Shown here: positions 18,345 through 26,055 of the stretch, one piece after another | How positions within the stretch are numbered: the stretch's first letter is position 1 | Layout: every line of letters starts with the position of its first letter | NCBI RefSeq assembly: GCF_013350005.1 | Contig: NZ_JABVWW010000013.1 | Location: 1-64,000, forward strand | DNA length: 64,000 bases | From: Methylocystis silviterrae | GTDB taxonomy: Bacteria; Pseudomonadota; Alphaproteobacteria; Rhizobiales; Beijerinckiaceae | Direction of reading: 5' to 3' | The notes under the pieces: model-generated | What the model saw: the letters and a program-made list of their open reading frames with translations, nothing else | Told to the model about the DNA's origin: nothing | Database searches by the model: none | Position numbers and translations under genes: made by a program

Positions 18345-19339
18345 GGCGTCGACACCACGTCGCCGTCATGGAGGCCGGAAAGAACCTCGACGCCGTCGCC
18401 GTGCGCTTCGCCAAGCTGAATGACGACTTCTTCGCCGGAGGCGAGTCGAACGAAATCCACGCCCGCGCGCCGATAGACCGCAGGGTGCGGAATGATGATC
18501 GTGTCACGCTTGCCCGTCGTGACGTAAACGCGCGCCCGTTCGCCGACGAAATAGTCGCCGAGCCCTACGACGTCGACGTCGGCGATGACGCGGCCGCCCT
18601 GAATTTCGGGATAGACGATGCGCACGCGACCCTGCTTGCGCCCGCCGCCCGCCTCTTCGTGCAGGCCGCGCGCGCCGATCTCGACCTTGTCGCCGGCGCG
18701 CATGAAACGCGCGTGGCGCTCGGGCAATTGCAGACGCAGGATATATTTGTCTTCGGCGATGGTCGCGATGGTTTCGCCCGGCATGACAACGCGGCCGACG
18801 GAAACGGGAATGGTGAGGATGCGGCCAGGCCCCGGCGCGCGCACCGAGCCTTCCGCCGCCTGCTGCTCGATGACGCCACGGTCGGACCGCAAGGCCGAGA
18901 GATTGCGGTCGGCGACGTCGAGCGCGGTTTTCGCGTGATCGAACAGCGCCTTGGTATAGACTCCGCGCCGAAACAGTTCCTGGGCGCGGTCGAAATCGCC
19001 CTGCGCCTTGTCGCGCTGCGCCTGCTGAGAGCGGATGCGCTGATCGAGCGCCTGAACCTGCAGAAAAAGTTTCTGATCGACGATCGAAGCGATCTCCGCG
19101 CCGCCGGCGACGTCATCACCCTCTTTGATCTTGAGTGCGCTCACGGTGCCGCCGATGCGGGCCCGCGCCGTCAACTGATGCGCAGGCTCGACGGACGCGA
19201 CGACCGCCTTGAGGTCATCCACCGGCGCGACCCGGACTGTGACCTCTCCGGCATTCGCGCCCAAGGAAGCGCCCAAGGAATAAGTCAGCGCTGCGAGGAG
19301 CGCCGGCGGCGCAAGGTAAGAGCGGCCCGTCTGTCTCAT
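18341..19339 (-). CDS. RND efflux periplasmic adaptor (membrane fusion protein)
   Basis: This 332-aa protein has an N-terminal signal segment (PPALLAALTYSLGASLGANA), a lipoyl/barrel-sandwich part (GGTVSALKIKEGDDV), a coiled-coil hairpin around residues 95-160, and the second half-motif with beta-barrel (APGPGRILTIPVSVGRVV). It bridges the RND pump to an outer-membrane channel. The ATG at 19339 is chosen because the promoter places transcription start almost at this codon; an ATG 18 bases upstream lies within the promoter. It overlaps the permease gene by 4 bases (ATGA). Confidence 0.92.
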   Translation of the reverse strand: MRQTGRSYLAPPALLAALTYSLGASLGANAGEVTVRVAPVDDLKAVVASVEPAHQLTARARIGGTVSALKIKEGDDVAGGAEIASIVDQKLFLQVQALDQRIRSQQAQRDKAQGDFDRAQELFRRGVYTKALFDHAKTALDVADRNLSALRSDRGVIEQQAAEGSVRAPGPGRILTIPVSVGRVVMPGETIATIAEDKYILRLQLPERHARFMRAGDKVEIGARGLHEEAGGGRKQGRVRIVYPEIQGGRVIADVDVVGLGDYFVGERARVYVTTGKRDTIIIPHPAVYRRAGVDFVRLASGEEVVIQLGEAHGDGVEVLSGLHDGDVVSTP

Positions 19340-19375
19340 GCGCTTATTTATATGCATAAAACATAAATTAGCAAC
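19340..19375 (-). promoter_or_regulatory. Promoter and probable SqrR-like operator of the RND operon
   Basis: On the minus strand TTGCTA (19369-19374) and TATAAA (19347-19352) are 16 bp apart, which puts the transcription start at or within a base or two of the adaptor ATG (leaderless). The -35 lies inside a 14-bp motif, CATAAATTAGCAAC on the plus strand (19362-19375). It differs by one base from the motif over the promoter of the ArsR gene at 19865-19878. Binding is inferred. Confidence 0.55.
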
Positions 19376-19461
19376 CGCGAATTTAATGCGCGTGCGCGCC
19401 TGTCGTTGCAAAAGCGGAAAGGGCGGCGCGCGCCCCCTCGAACTTTGCTTGCGAGACTTTG

Positions 19462-19698
19462 TTATCCCCAAAGGTTGCACCAGCCGCGCGGGCTGACGGG
19501 ACCGCTCACCACGCCGCATCCCGAGGGCGGGTTGAAGTAGGAACAATTGGCGCAGCTTTGCCGGCCGTTTGGCGCGCCGCGATAGGCGGCTGCGGCTTTG
19601 CTGGACCTGGCTTGCGCCGTCGTCGTTGCGCCAACCGCTGCGGCGGCGCCCAACATCAAAAATAATGATCGACGCGTTGGCGCGCGAAATTCAATCAT
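19462..19698 (-). CDS. High-potential iron-sulfur protein (HiPIP)
   Basis: The 78-aa precursor has a twin-arginine signal (TRRSLFLMLGAAAAVGA) and the four cluster cysteines Cys49, Cys52, Cys61 and Cys74 in the CxxCxYF...GC...WC arrangement of HiPIPs. It would carry a [4Fe-4S] cluster as a one-electron periplasmic carrier. The mature part (about 47 aa) is at the short end of the family. A strong AGGAGG site lies 5 bases before the ATG. It lies 122 bases upstream of the RND adaptor on the same strand and is divergent from the SqrR-like gene. Tat export in folded form is expected. Confidence 0.9.
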   Translation of the reverse strand: MIEFRAPTRRSLFLMLGAAAAVGATTTAQARSSKAAAAYRGAPNGRQSCANCSYFNPPSGCGVVSGPVSPRGWCNLWG

Positions 19699-19843
19699 TC
19701 GAGCCTCCTGGCCAATTCGCTCGATATCTTACGATCCGATTAAATTAGGCGCACATAATATACTGGCGAGGCCTTCGGAGTGAATGCGGCATATCGCTCT
19801 TAGCGCCTCGCCCCTGGCGCGTCCCACCTGGCGCGCTTCCGGC

Positions 19844-19883
19844 TTGACATTTATATTCAATAATCATAATTTAGCAACTATGA
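19844..19883 (+). promoter_or_regulatory. Promoter/operator of the SqrR-like gene
   Basis: TTGACA (19844-19849) and TAATTT (19867-19872) are 17 bp apart, predicting transcription start at about 19879-19880, the ATG itself. An inverted repeat TCATA-N10-TATGA (19864-19883) covers the -10 and the start codon. Within it CATAATTTAGCAAC (19865-19878) matches 13 of 14 bases of the motif at the RND promoter. Autorepression by the encoded regulator is the simplest reading. Confidence 0.65.
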
Positions 19884-20239
19884 ATGTAAATCTGCTTGCT
19901 CTGGCGCCGAAAGCTGCGGAAGCCGAGAGCTTTCTCAAGGCGCTGGCCAACCGCCATCGGCTGATGGTGCTATGCCAGCTGCACGGGGGCGAGCTGTCGG
20001 TGACAAAGCTGCAGGAGGCGATTGGACTGAGCCAATCGTCGCTCTCGCAGCACCTTGCGCGGCTGCGCGAGGACAAGCTCGTCAAGACTCGCCGCGAATC
20101 GCAGACGATTTACTATTCCTTGTCCGATGGGAACGTCTCGCGGATCATTGGACTGCTCTATGAAATGTTCTGCGCCGAGCAGTGCGGCAAGCCGGCCAAA
20201 CCGCGCGCGCGCGTCAAATCGAAGGAACTCACCCGATGA
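19880..20239 (+). CDS. ArsR-family repressor of the SqrR/BigR persulfide-sensing type
   Basis: The 119-aa winged-helix protein shows the ArsR core (LKALANRHRLMVLCQL, then the recognition helix SQSSLSQHLARLREDKLV). It lacks the CxC metal box but has Cys32 and Cys98, 66 residues apart. In SqrR (Cys41/Cys107) and BigR (Cys42/Cys108) the sensor pair has the same spacing and sits in the same sequence contexts (LVC-L-GE and LY--FC). A third Cys102 follows. The start at 19880 fits the promoter; an ATG at 19784 would run through the operator. It overlaps the DUF2892 gene (ATGA). Confidence 0.85.
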   Translation: MNVNLLALAPKAAEAESFLKALANRHRLMVLCQLHGGELSVTKLQEAIGLSQSSLSQHLARLREDKLVKTRRESQTIYYSLSDGNVSRIIGLLYEMFCAEQCGKPAKPRARVKSKELTR

Positions 20240-20436
20240 GCATTGATCGCATCATCATGGCCTTCGCCGGGACCATGATCCTCCTGAGCCTGCTCTTGGC
20301 GCAGTTGTTCAGTCCGTGGTGGCTCCTGCTCACCGCTTTCGTCGGCGTCAATCTGCTGCAGGCCGCCTTCACGGGCCTCTGCCCATTGGCGATGGCGCTG
20401 AAGCGGTACGGCGCCAAATCAGGCGCCGCCTTTTAG
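20236..20436 (+). CDS. DUF2892 (YgaP-like transmembrane) protein
   Basis: The 66-aa protein starts MSIDRIIMAFAGTMIL, has two closely spaced transmembrane helices (about 8-24 and 28-46) and ends with the family pattern GLCPLAMALKRYG. In YgaP this hydrophobic unit is joined to a rhodanese; here it is free-standing. The single Cys lies at the membrane exit. It starts within the stop codon of the SqrR-like gene (ATGA) and is co-transcribed with it. A second DUF2892 gene lies at 25744. Confidence 0.85.
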   Translation: MSIDRIIMAFAGTMILLSLLLAQLFSPWWLLLTAFVGVNLLQAAFTGLCPLAMALKRYGAKSGAAF

Positions 20437-20502
20437 ACGTTATCGATGTTCAGCATGGGTGCGTGAATCGTTCGCAGCGCGCTTAAGTGAAGACTTTGGA
20501 TC

Positions 20503-21192
20503 GTGAGCGACGAAGGGCAGATGATGGCGTCCGATTGGGTCGACGAAACGCCTTCCTTGCGCAGCCTTGACGCTGCGACGAAGACTCTTCTGCGCGACTC
20601 GGTCGTGCGCAAGCAAATCCCGCGCGGCGCGGTGCTGTTTCGGCCGGGCGATCAATGCGTCCATTTTCCGCTGATCGTCTCGGGCTCGGTGCGCGTGCAA
20701 CGGGTGACCGAATCGGGCCGGGAAATCGTGCTCTACCGGGTCGGCGCGAATGAAACCTGCGTTCTGACGACAGCCTCGCTGCTTTCGGACGACGCCTACG
20801 CGGCCGAGGGGGTCGCCGAAACTGACGTCATCGCCTATGTCGTGCCCGCCGATCGTTTCAACGCGCTGATGAACACGTCCGAAGGTTTCCGTGGGCTGGT
20901 GTTCGAGGGCTACGGCAAGCGTCTGGCCACGCTGATGTCGCGCATCGAGGAAATCGTGTGCACGCGCATCAATGTTCGCCTGGCCGAACGTCTTCTCGCG
21001 CTGCGCGGCGCAGGCGACAAGATCGCCGCCACGCAGCAGGCGCTCGCCGCCGATCTCGGCACCGCGCGCGAAGTCGTCGGCCGCACGCTGAAAGCATTTG
21101 AGCGCTGCGGCTGGATAAAATTGTCGCGCGGCGGCGCCGAGATCGTCAATCTGGCGGCATTGCGTTCGCTCTGCGACGCACAGCGTGACTAA
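20503..21192 (+). CDS. Crp/Fnr-family transcriptional regulator
   Basis: The 229-aa protein has an N-terminal cyclic-nucleotide-binding-type beta roll (about 25-140) and a C-terminal helix-turn-helix (TQQALAADLGTAREVVGRTLKAF). It lacks the N-terminal cysteine cluster of FNR, so it is not an FeS oxygen sensor of that kind. Five scattered cysteines are present, among them Cys47 and Cys80. The start is GTG at 20503; ATGs at 20521 and 20524 are possible. It sits between the DUF2892 gene and sqr and may control the sqr-cyd genes. Its effector is unknown. Confidence 0.88.
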   Translation: MSDEGQMMASDWVDETPSLRSLDAATKTLLRDSVVRKQIPRGAVLFRPGDQCVHFPLIVSGSVRVQRVTESGREIVLYRVGANETCVLTTASLLSDDAYAAEGVAETDVIAYVVPADRFNALMNTSEGFRGLVFEGYGKRLATLMSRIEEIVCTRINVRLAERLLALRGAGDKIAATQQALAADLGTAREVVGRTLKAFERCGWIKLSRGGAEIVNLAALRSLCDAQRD

Positions 21193-21289
21193 GTCGCGGA
21201 CATGCGCGCGACAAGCGTGCATGTCGTCGCCGATGAGCGCAACCGTCAGCGCGAAACATTGTGCGCGCGGAGCGCATGGGAGGACGTAA

Positions 21290-22573
21290 ATGGCTCATAT
21301 CGTCATCATGGGCGCGGGGATCGGCGGCGTGGCCGCGGCGATCGAAGTCCGCGAGGGACTTTCCAAGCAACATCAGGTCACTGTCGTCTCGGATCTCGAG
21401 AATTTTCAGTTCACGCCGTCCAACCCGTGGCTCGCGGTGCAATGGCGCAAGCCGGAAGAACTCAAGGTTCCGCTCGCGCCGGTCTTCAAGAAGAAGAAGA
21501 TCAATTTCATTCCGGTGGGCGCGAAGCGCGTTCTGCCTGACGAAAACCGTCTCGAACTGCAGAATGGCGAGAGCGTCGCCTACGACTATCTCGTTATTGC
21601 GACCGGTCCGAAGCTCGCCTTCGAGGAAGTGCCAGGACTTGGACCGCATGGCGGACATACGCATTCGGTCTGCACGTTGCAGCATGCCGAGACGGCGTCG
21701 AAGGCCTATGAGGAGTTCTGCAAGGATCCTGGTCCGATCATCGTCGGCGCGGCGCCCGGCGTCTCCTGCTTTGGTCCGGCGTATGAATACGCCATGATCC
21801 TTTCCACCGACCTGCGTCGGCGCGGCATCCGCGACAAGGTGCCGATGACTTACATCACGTCCGAGCCCTATGTCGGCCATCTGGGTTTGGGCGGCGTCGG
21901 CGATACGAAAGGGATGCTCGAATCGGCGTTCCGCGATCGCGACATCAAATGGATCGTCAACGCCAAGACGACCGCCATCGAACCCGGCCTTCTCAAATGC
22001 GCCGAGCTCGACGACCAGGGGCAGGTCAAGAAAGAGCACGAAGTGCCGTTCAAATTCGCCATGGTGATGCCGGCCTTCAAAGGCGTCGACGCGCTGATGG
22101 GCGTTGAGGGACTGGTCAATCCGCGCGGCTTCGTCATCATCGACAAGAATCAGCGCAATCCGAAATATCGAAATGTTTTCGGCGTCGGCGTCTGCGTTGC
22201 GATCCCGCCTGTCGAGGCGACGCCGGTGCCGACGGGCACGCCGAAGACCGGCTATATGATCGAGTCGATGGTCACGGCGACGGCGCATAATATCGCCGCG
22301 CTGATCGCCGGGCGTGAAGCAAAGGAAGAAGGCACGTGGAATGCGGTTTGCTTGGCGGATTTCGGCGACAAGGGCGTCGCCTTCGTCGCCAAGCCCCAGA
22401 TTCCGCCGCGCAACGTCAACTGGTCGAGCGAGGGGCGGTGGGTGCATCTCGCCAAGATCGCCTATGAGAAATACTTCCTGCGCAAGGTCCGCAAGGGACA
22501 GAGCGAGCCTGTCTATGAGCGCTACATCATGAAACTGCTCGGCATCGAACGGCTGCGTCGCGCACTGTCATAA
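21290..22573 (+). CDS. sqr: Sulfide:quinone oxidoreductase
   Basis: The 427-aa membrane-peripheral flavoprotein oxidises sulfide to sulfane sulfur and reduces quinone. The N-terminal FAD loop is GAGIGGVAAAIEV. The three cysteines of bacterial SQR are at Cys128, Cys160 and Cys354, nearly the positions known in Acidithiobacillus SQR (128, 160, 356), in contexts SVCTL, VSCFGPAYE and NAVCLADFGD. The C-terminal amphipathic part (YEKYFLRKVRKGQ) fits membrane binding. GGGAGGA precedes the ATG. It is followed by cydP and the cytochrome bd genes, the expected quinol outlet. Confidence 0.93.
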   Translation: MAHIVIMGAGIGGVAAAIEVREGLSKQHQVTVVSDLENFQFTPSNPWLAVQWRKPEELKVPLAPVFKKKKINFIPVGAKRVLPDENRLELQNGESVAYDYLVIATGPKLAFEEVPGLGPHGGHTHSVCTLQHAETASKAYEEFCKDPGPIIVGAAPGVSCFGPAYEYAMILSTDLRRRGIRDKVPMTYITSEPYVGHLGLGGVGDTKGMLESAFRDRDIKWIVNAKTTAIEPGLLKCAELDDQGQVKKEHEVPFKFAMVMPAFKGVDALMGVEGLVNPRGFVIIDKNQRNPKYRNVFGVGVCVAIPPVEATPVPTGTPKTGYMIESMVTATAHNIAALIAGREAKEEGTWNAVCLADFGDKGVAFVAKPQIPPRNVNWSSEGRWVHLAKIAYEKYFLRKVRKGQSEPVYERYIMKLLGIERLRRALS

Positions 22574-22590
22574 GGCGGCGCCGCAGCCAT

Positions 22591-22620
22591 GCAACGCTAG
22601 GGGATGCAACGCTAGGGGAT
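22591..22620 (+). repeat. 15-bp tandem duplication carrying the ribosome site
   Basis: GCAACGCTAGGGGAT occurs twice without a gap (22591-22605 and 22606-22620), just before cydP. Each unit contains AGGGG, so the ribosome site is duplicated; the second copy is properly spaced from the ATG at 22627. Confidence 0.85.
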
Positions 22621-22626
22621 GAGTCG

Positions 22627-22785
22627 ATGCGCACAAGGCCATTAGGACGCGAGATCGCGATCGCGCTTGGGTTCAAGTTGCTGGCGCTCGTCGCGCTCTA
22701 CGTTGTGTTCTTCGGCCCCGCGCATCGCATTAGGGTGACGCCGGCGCAGATGGTGGAAGCGCTGTCCGCCACTGCGCCGCGTTGA
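22627..22785 (+). CDS. cydP: Cytochrome oxidase putative small subunit CydP
   Basis: The 52-aa peptide has a basic N-terminus (MRTRPLGRE), one transmembrane helix (about 10-29) and the following FFGPAHRIRVTP segment seen in the CydP family that precedes cydAB. It ends 19 bases before cydA. A role as an accessory subunit of the bd oxidase is inferred from family and position. Confidence 0.75.
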   Translation: MRTRPLGREIAIALGFKLLALVALYVVFFGPAHRIRVTPAQMVEALSATAPR

Positions 22786-22804
22786 CATCGATCAGGAGCT
22801 CAAA

Positions 22805-24379
22805 ATGTTCGAATTCGACGTCGTCACGCTCTCGCGCCTGCAATTCGCGCTGACGGCGATGTATCACTTCCTGTTCGTGCCGCTGACGCTAGGCCTCGCG
22901 CTGCTGCTCGCCATCATGGAGAGCGTCTATGTGATGACCGGGCGCACGGTCTGGCGCGAGGCGACGCAGTTTTGGGGCACGCTGTTTGGCATCAATTTCG
23001 CCATGGGCGTCGCCACCGGCGTCACCATGGAATTCCAGTTCGGCACCAACTGGGCCTATTACTCGCATTATGTCGGCGACATTTTTGGCGCGCCGCTCGC
23101 CATCGAAGGCCTGATGGCCTTCTTCCTCGAGGCGACCTTCGTCGGCCTGTTCTTCTTCGGCTGGAAACGCTTAAGCAAGGTGCAGCATCTCGTCGTCACC
23201 TGGCTCGTCGCGCTCGGCGCGAATTTCTCGGCGCTCTGGATCCTCGTCGCCAACGCCTGGATGCAGAACCCGGTCGGCGCGGCGTTCAATCCGCAGACGA
23301 TGCGCATGGAGCTCACGTCCTTCGCCGAGGTGTTATTCAATCCCGTGGCGCAGTCGAAATTCGTGCACACAGTCAGCGCCGGCTATGTCACGGGCGCGAT
23401 GTTTGTCATGTCGATCGCCGCCTATTTTATTTTGAACCGTCGTCATGTCGCTATCGCTCGCCGCTCGCTGACGGTGGCGGCGAGCTTCGGGCTCGCTTCC
23501 GCGCTTTCGGTCGTCGTGCTTGGCGACGAGAGCGGCTATACGGCCGGCGAAAACCAGAAGATGAAGATCGCGGCGATTGAAGCGATGTGGGAGACGGAGC
23601 CGCCGCCGGCGTCTTTCACCCTCTTCGGCATTCCCGATCTCAAGAGCGAAACAACGAAATACGAGATCAAAATTCCTTGGGTCTTGGGCCTGATCGCGAC
23701 GCGTTCGCTCGATAAGCCCGTCGAAGGCGTCAAGGCGCTCGTCGAACGATCCGAAGAGCGCATCCGCAACGGCATGGCCGGCTATCAGTGGCTGGCGAAA
23801 GAAGGCGGTCGTCCCAACGCCGCCGTTCCGCCGGAACTCGAAGCGTCGATGCGCGACGTCGGGCATTCGCTGCTGGTTAAGCGCATCCGGCCCGATATCG
23901 AGAATGCGACCGACGCTCAGATTCATGAAGCGGCGCTGTCGACGATCCCCGACGTGCCGGTGCTGTTCTGGTCTTTCCGCATCATGGTGGCGCTGGGGTT
24001 CTATTTCATCGCGCTCTTCGCCGCCGCGTTCTATCTGTCGAGCCGGCGACGCTGCGGGAAGCCCTGGTTCCTGCGCATGACCATGTATAGCCTGCCGCTG
24101 CCCTGGGTCGCGGCCGAACTCGGCTGGATCGTCGCCGAATATGGCCGGCAGCCGTGGATCATCGACGCGACAATGCCGACGTTCCTCGGCGTCTCCAACA
24201 TCCCCGCGTCGAATGTCGCGGCGAGCCTCGCAGCCTTCGTGCTGTTCTACAGCGCGCTCGCCATCATCGATGTCGCGCTCATCGTCAAATATGTCCGCAT
24301 CGGCCCGCGGGATGAGGCCGAGCCGCAGCGCTCAGGCGCGCCCGTGCTTCCCGCGCCGGCGCCGGCGCAAACCCGATAG
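22805..24379 (+). CDS. cydA: Cytochrome bd ubiquinol oxidase subunit I
   Basis: The 524-aa quinol-oxidising subunit carries hemes b558, b595 and d. It has His21 in the first helix region (MYHFLFVPLT) and the GRQPW motif after the Q loop. The Q loop is the long type: GENQKMKIAAIEAMWETEPP and ATRSLDKPVEG align well with E. coli CydA, and the length (524 versus 522) agrees. So this is an L-type bd oxidase, not the short-loop cyanide-insensitive CIO. It is followed by cydB after 14 bases. bd oxidases resist sulfide, which fits the adjacent sqr. Confidence 0.96.
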   Translation: MFEFDVVTLSRLQFALTAMYHFLFVPLTLGLALLLAIMESVYVMTGRTVWREATQFWGTLFGINFAMGVATGVTMEFQFGTNWAYYSHYVGDIFGAPLAIEGLMAFFLEATFVGLFFFGWKRLSKVQHLVVTWLVALGANFSALWILVANAWMQNPVGAAFNPQTMRMELTSFAEVLFNPVAQSKFVHTVSAGYVTGAMFVMSIAAYFILNRRHVAIARRSLTVAASFGLASALSVVVLGDESGYTAGENQKMKIAAIEAMWETEPPPASFTLFGIPDLKSETTKYEIKIPWVLGLIATRSLDKPVEGVKALVERSEERIRNGMAGYQWLAKEGGRPNAAVPPELEASMRDVGHSLLVKRIRPDIENATDAQIHEAALSTIPDVPVLFWSFRIMVALGFYFIALFAAAFYLSSRRRCGKPWFLRMTMYSLPLPWVAAELGWIVAEYGRQPWIIDATMPTFLGVSNIPASNVAASLAAFVLFYSALAIIDVALIVKYVRIGPRDEAEPQRSGAPVLPAPAPAQTR

Positions 24380-24393
24380 CAAAGGCGAAAGCA

Positions 24394-25533
24394 ATGTTCG
24401 ACTATATGACGCTTCGCCTCATCTGGTGGGCGATTCTCGGCGTCCTGCTCGTGGGCTTCGCCGTCATGGACGGCTTCGACATTGGCGTCGCCATGCTGCA
24501 TCCTTTCGTTGCGCGCAATGACACGCAGCGGCGCGTGACGCTGAACACGATCGGTCCCGTCTGGGAAGGCAACCAGGTCTGGTTCATTCTCGGCGGCGGC
24601 GCTGTCTTCGCGGCCTGGCCGCCGCTTTATGCGGTGTCCTTCTCCGGCTTCTATCTTGCCATGCTGCTGGTGCTGATCGGCCTCATTCTGCGGCCGGTGG
24701 CGATCACCTTCCGCGACAAAAGACCCGAGACCGGCTGGCGCGAAACCTGGGACTGGCTCTTCTTCGTCTCCGGTTTTGTCCCCGCGCTGATTTTCGGCGT
24801 GGCCTTCGGCAATCTTCTGCAGGGCGTTCCCTTCCATTTCGATCAGGCGCTGCGCCCGACCTATGAGGGCGGCCTCCTTGGTCTGCTTAATCCATTCGCC
24901 TTGCTCTGCGGCCTCGTGAGCGTAGCGATGCTCACGATGCAAGGCTCGGCCTGGCTGAGCGTGAAAAGCGAGGGTGAGGTTTCCGTCCGCGCCCGCCGAT
25001 CTGGCGCGCTCGCGGCGATTCTGCTTGTTCTGCTCATTTCCGCCGGGGGACTGTGGATCATGCTGGGCGTCGAAGGATTTCGCATCGACGGCGTCATCGA
25101 ACATGCAGGGCCTTCGAATCCGTTGGCGAAGTCGGTGACGCGAGAAGCCGGCGCCTGGCTCGACAATTACCGCGCCTACCCCTGGATGATCGCTGCGCCC
25201 GCGCTGGCGTACACGGGCGCGCTCGTTGCGGCGTTGGCCTTCGCCTTCTCGGCGGGCAGGATCGCGTTTCTCGCCAGCAGCCTTTCGGTCGCGGGCGTCG
25301 CAACCATGGCGGGCTTCAGCATGTTCCCGTTCCTGCTGCCGTCATCGACCCACCCGAGCCAAAGCCTGACGGTCTGGGACGCGTCGTCGAGCAAAGCGAC
25401 GCTCTCGCTCATGCTCATCGCGGTGATCGTCTTTCTGCCGATCGTCCTTGCCTACACCAGCTGGGTCTACTACGTGCTGCGCGGCGCAGTGAGCGAGGCG
25501 GCGATCCGTCGCGGCGACGATTACTACTATTGA
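24394..25533 (+). CDS. cydB: Cytochrome bd ubiquinol oxidase subunit II
   Basis: The 379-aa polytopic partner of CydA starts MFDYMTLRLIWWAILGVLL and has the conserved DGFDIGVAML, GPVWEGNQVWFI and FRDKR segments and multiple hydrophobic helices. It closes the heterodimer and has E. coli CydB length. The end (GDDYYY) lies 17 bases before cydX. Confidence 0.96.
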   Translation: MFDYMTLRLIWWAILGVLLVGFAVMDGFDIGVAMLHPFVARNDTQRRVTLNTIGPVWEGNQVWFILGGGAVFAAWPPLYAVSFSGFYLAMLLVLIGLILRPVAITFRDKRPETGWRETWDWLFFVSGFVPALIFGVAFGNLLQGVPFHFDQALRPTYEGGLLGLLNPFALLCGLVSVAMLTMQGSAWLSVKSEGEVSVRARRSGALAAILLVLLISAGGLWIMLGVEGFRIDGVIEHAGPSNPLAKSVTREAGAWLDNYRAYPWMIAAPALAYTGALVAALAFAFSAGRIAFLASSLSVAGVATMAGFSMFPFLLPSSTHPSQSLTVWDASSSKATLSLMLIAVIVFLPIVLAYTSWVYYVLRGAVSEAAIRRGDDYYY

Positions 25534-25550
25534 GCGGGAGAAAACGCGGC

Positions 25551-25652
25551 ATGTGGTATTTTTCCTGGATCCTAGGGCTGGGGCTCGCCTGCGCCTTCGC
25601 CATTCTCAACGCCATGTGGCTCGAGCTCGACGACGACGACAGGCAAAAATAG
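25551..25652 (+). CDS. cydX: Cytochrome bd small subunit CydX
   Basis: The 33-aa peptide MWYFSWILGLGLACAFAILN... has the CydX/YbgT hallmark: W near the start, one helix, and an acidic tail (LELDDDD). It stabilises the hemes of the bd oxidase. CGGGAG lies about 13 bases before the ATG. It is the last cyd gene of the cluster. Confidence 0.9.
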   Translation: MWYFSWILGLGLACAFAILNAMWLELDDDDRQK

Positions 25653-25743
25653 CAGCCGCGCCTCAAGCGAGACTTAGTCGCTGTGCGATCTCACGCGAGG
25701 CGATAGCCTGACATTGCATCGCCGCGGGAGAAGGGAGATTATC

Positions 25744-25929
25744 ATGGTCGCCAATATCGGAAGGACCGATCGGATCATCCGCATCGTCGCCGGACTGCTC
25801 TTGCTCAGCCTCGTCTTCATTGGTCCGCAGTCGCTATGGGGCCTTGTCGGGCTCATTCCGCTGACCACGGCCTTCGTCAACTTCTGCCCCGCCTATAAGC
25901 TTCTGGGCATGGATACGCTCGGCAAGTAG
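25744..25929 (+). CDS. DUF2892 (YgaP-like transmembrane) protein
   Basis: The 61-aa protein starts MVANIGRTDRIIRIVAG, the classic DUF2892 opening, has two membrane helices, and shows FCPAYKLLG at the end. AAGGGAG precedes the ATG. It is 91 bases after cydX. Its pairing with sqr, bd oxidase and a second DUF2892 gene suggests a sulfur-related membrane role, as in YgaP, but the function of the isolated domain is not known. Confidence 0.87.
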   Translation: MVANIGRTDRIIRIVAGLLLLSLVFIGPQSLWGLVGLIPLTTAFVNFCPAYKLLGMDTLGK

Positions 25930-25953
25930 CTCGGCAAGTAGCTCGGCACGTAA
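25918..25953 (+). repeat. 12-bp tandem repeat over a stop codon
   Basis: CTCGGCAAGTAG occurs twice in tandem (25918-25929, 25930-25941) and a third variant CTCGGCACGTAA follows (25942-25953). Each unit carries a stop codon in the DUF2892 frame, so the last codons and stop were triplicated. Confidence 0.8.
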
Positions 25954-26055
25954 ATCCGTCTCGCGCCGGCCACGGCGCGAAGACGGAATGACGCAATGCG
26001 GCCGACGCTGGAGCGCCGGCTACGGTCGGACGCTGCGCGGCGAGGCGTAACCTGG

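Noticed and set aside
20503-21192. Classification as the oxygen sensor FNR
   Set aside because: The N-terminal cysteine cluster needed for the FeS centre is absent, so only Crp/Fnr family is stated.
22805-25533. Cyanide-insensitive oxidase CioAB instead of CydAB
   Set aside because: Subunit I has the long Q loop and close similarity to E. coli CydA, and cydX is present; CIO has a short loop.
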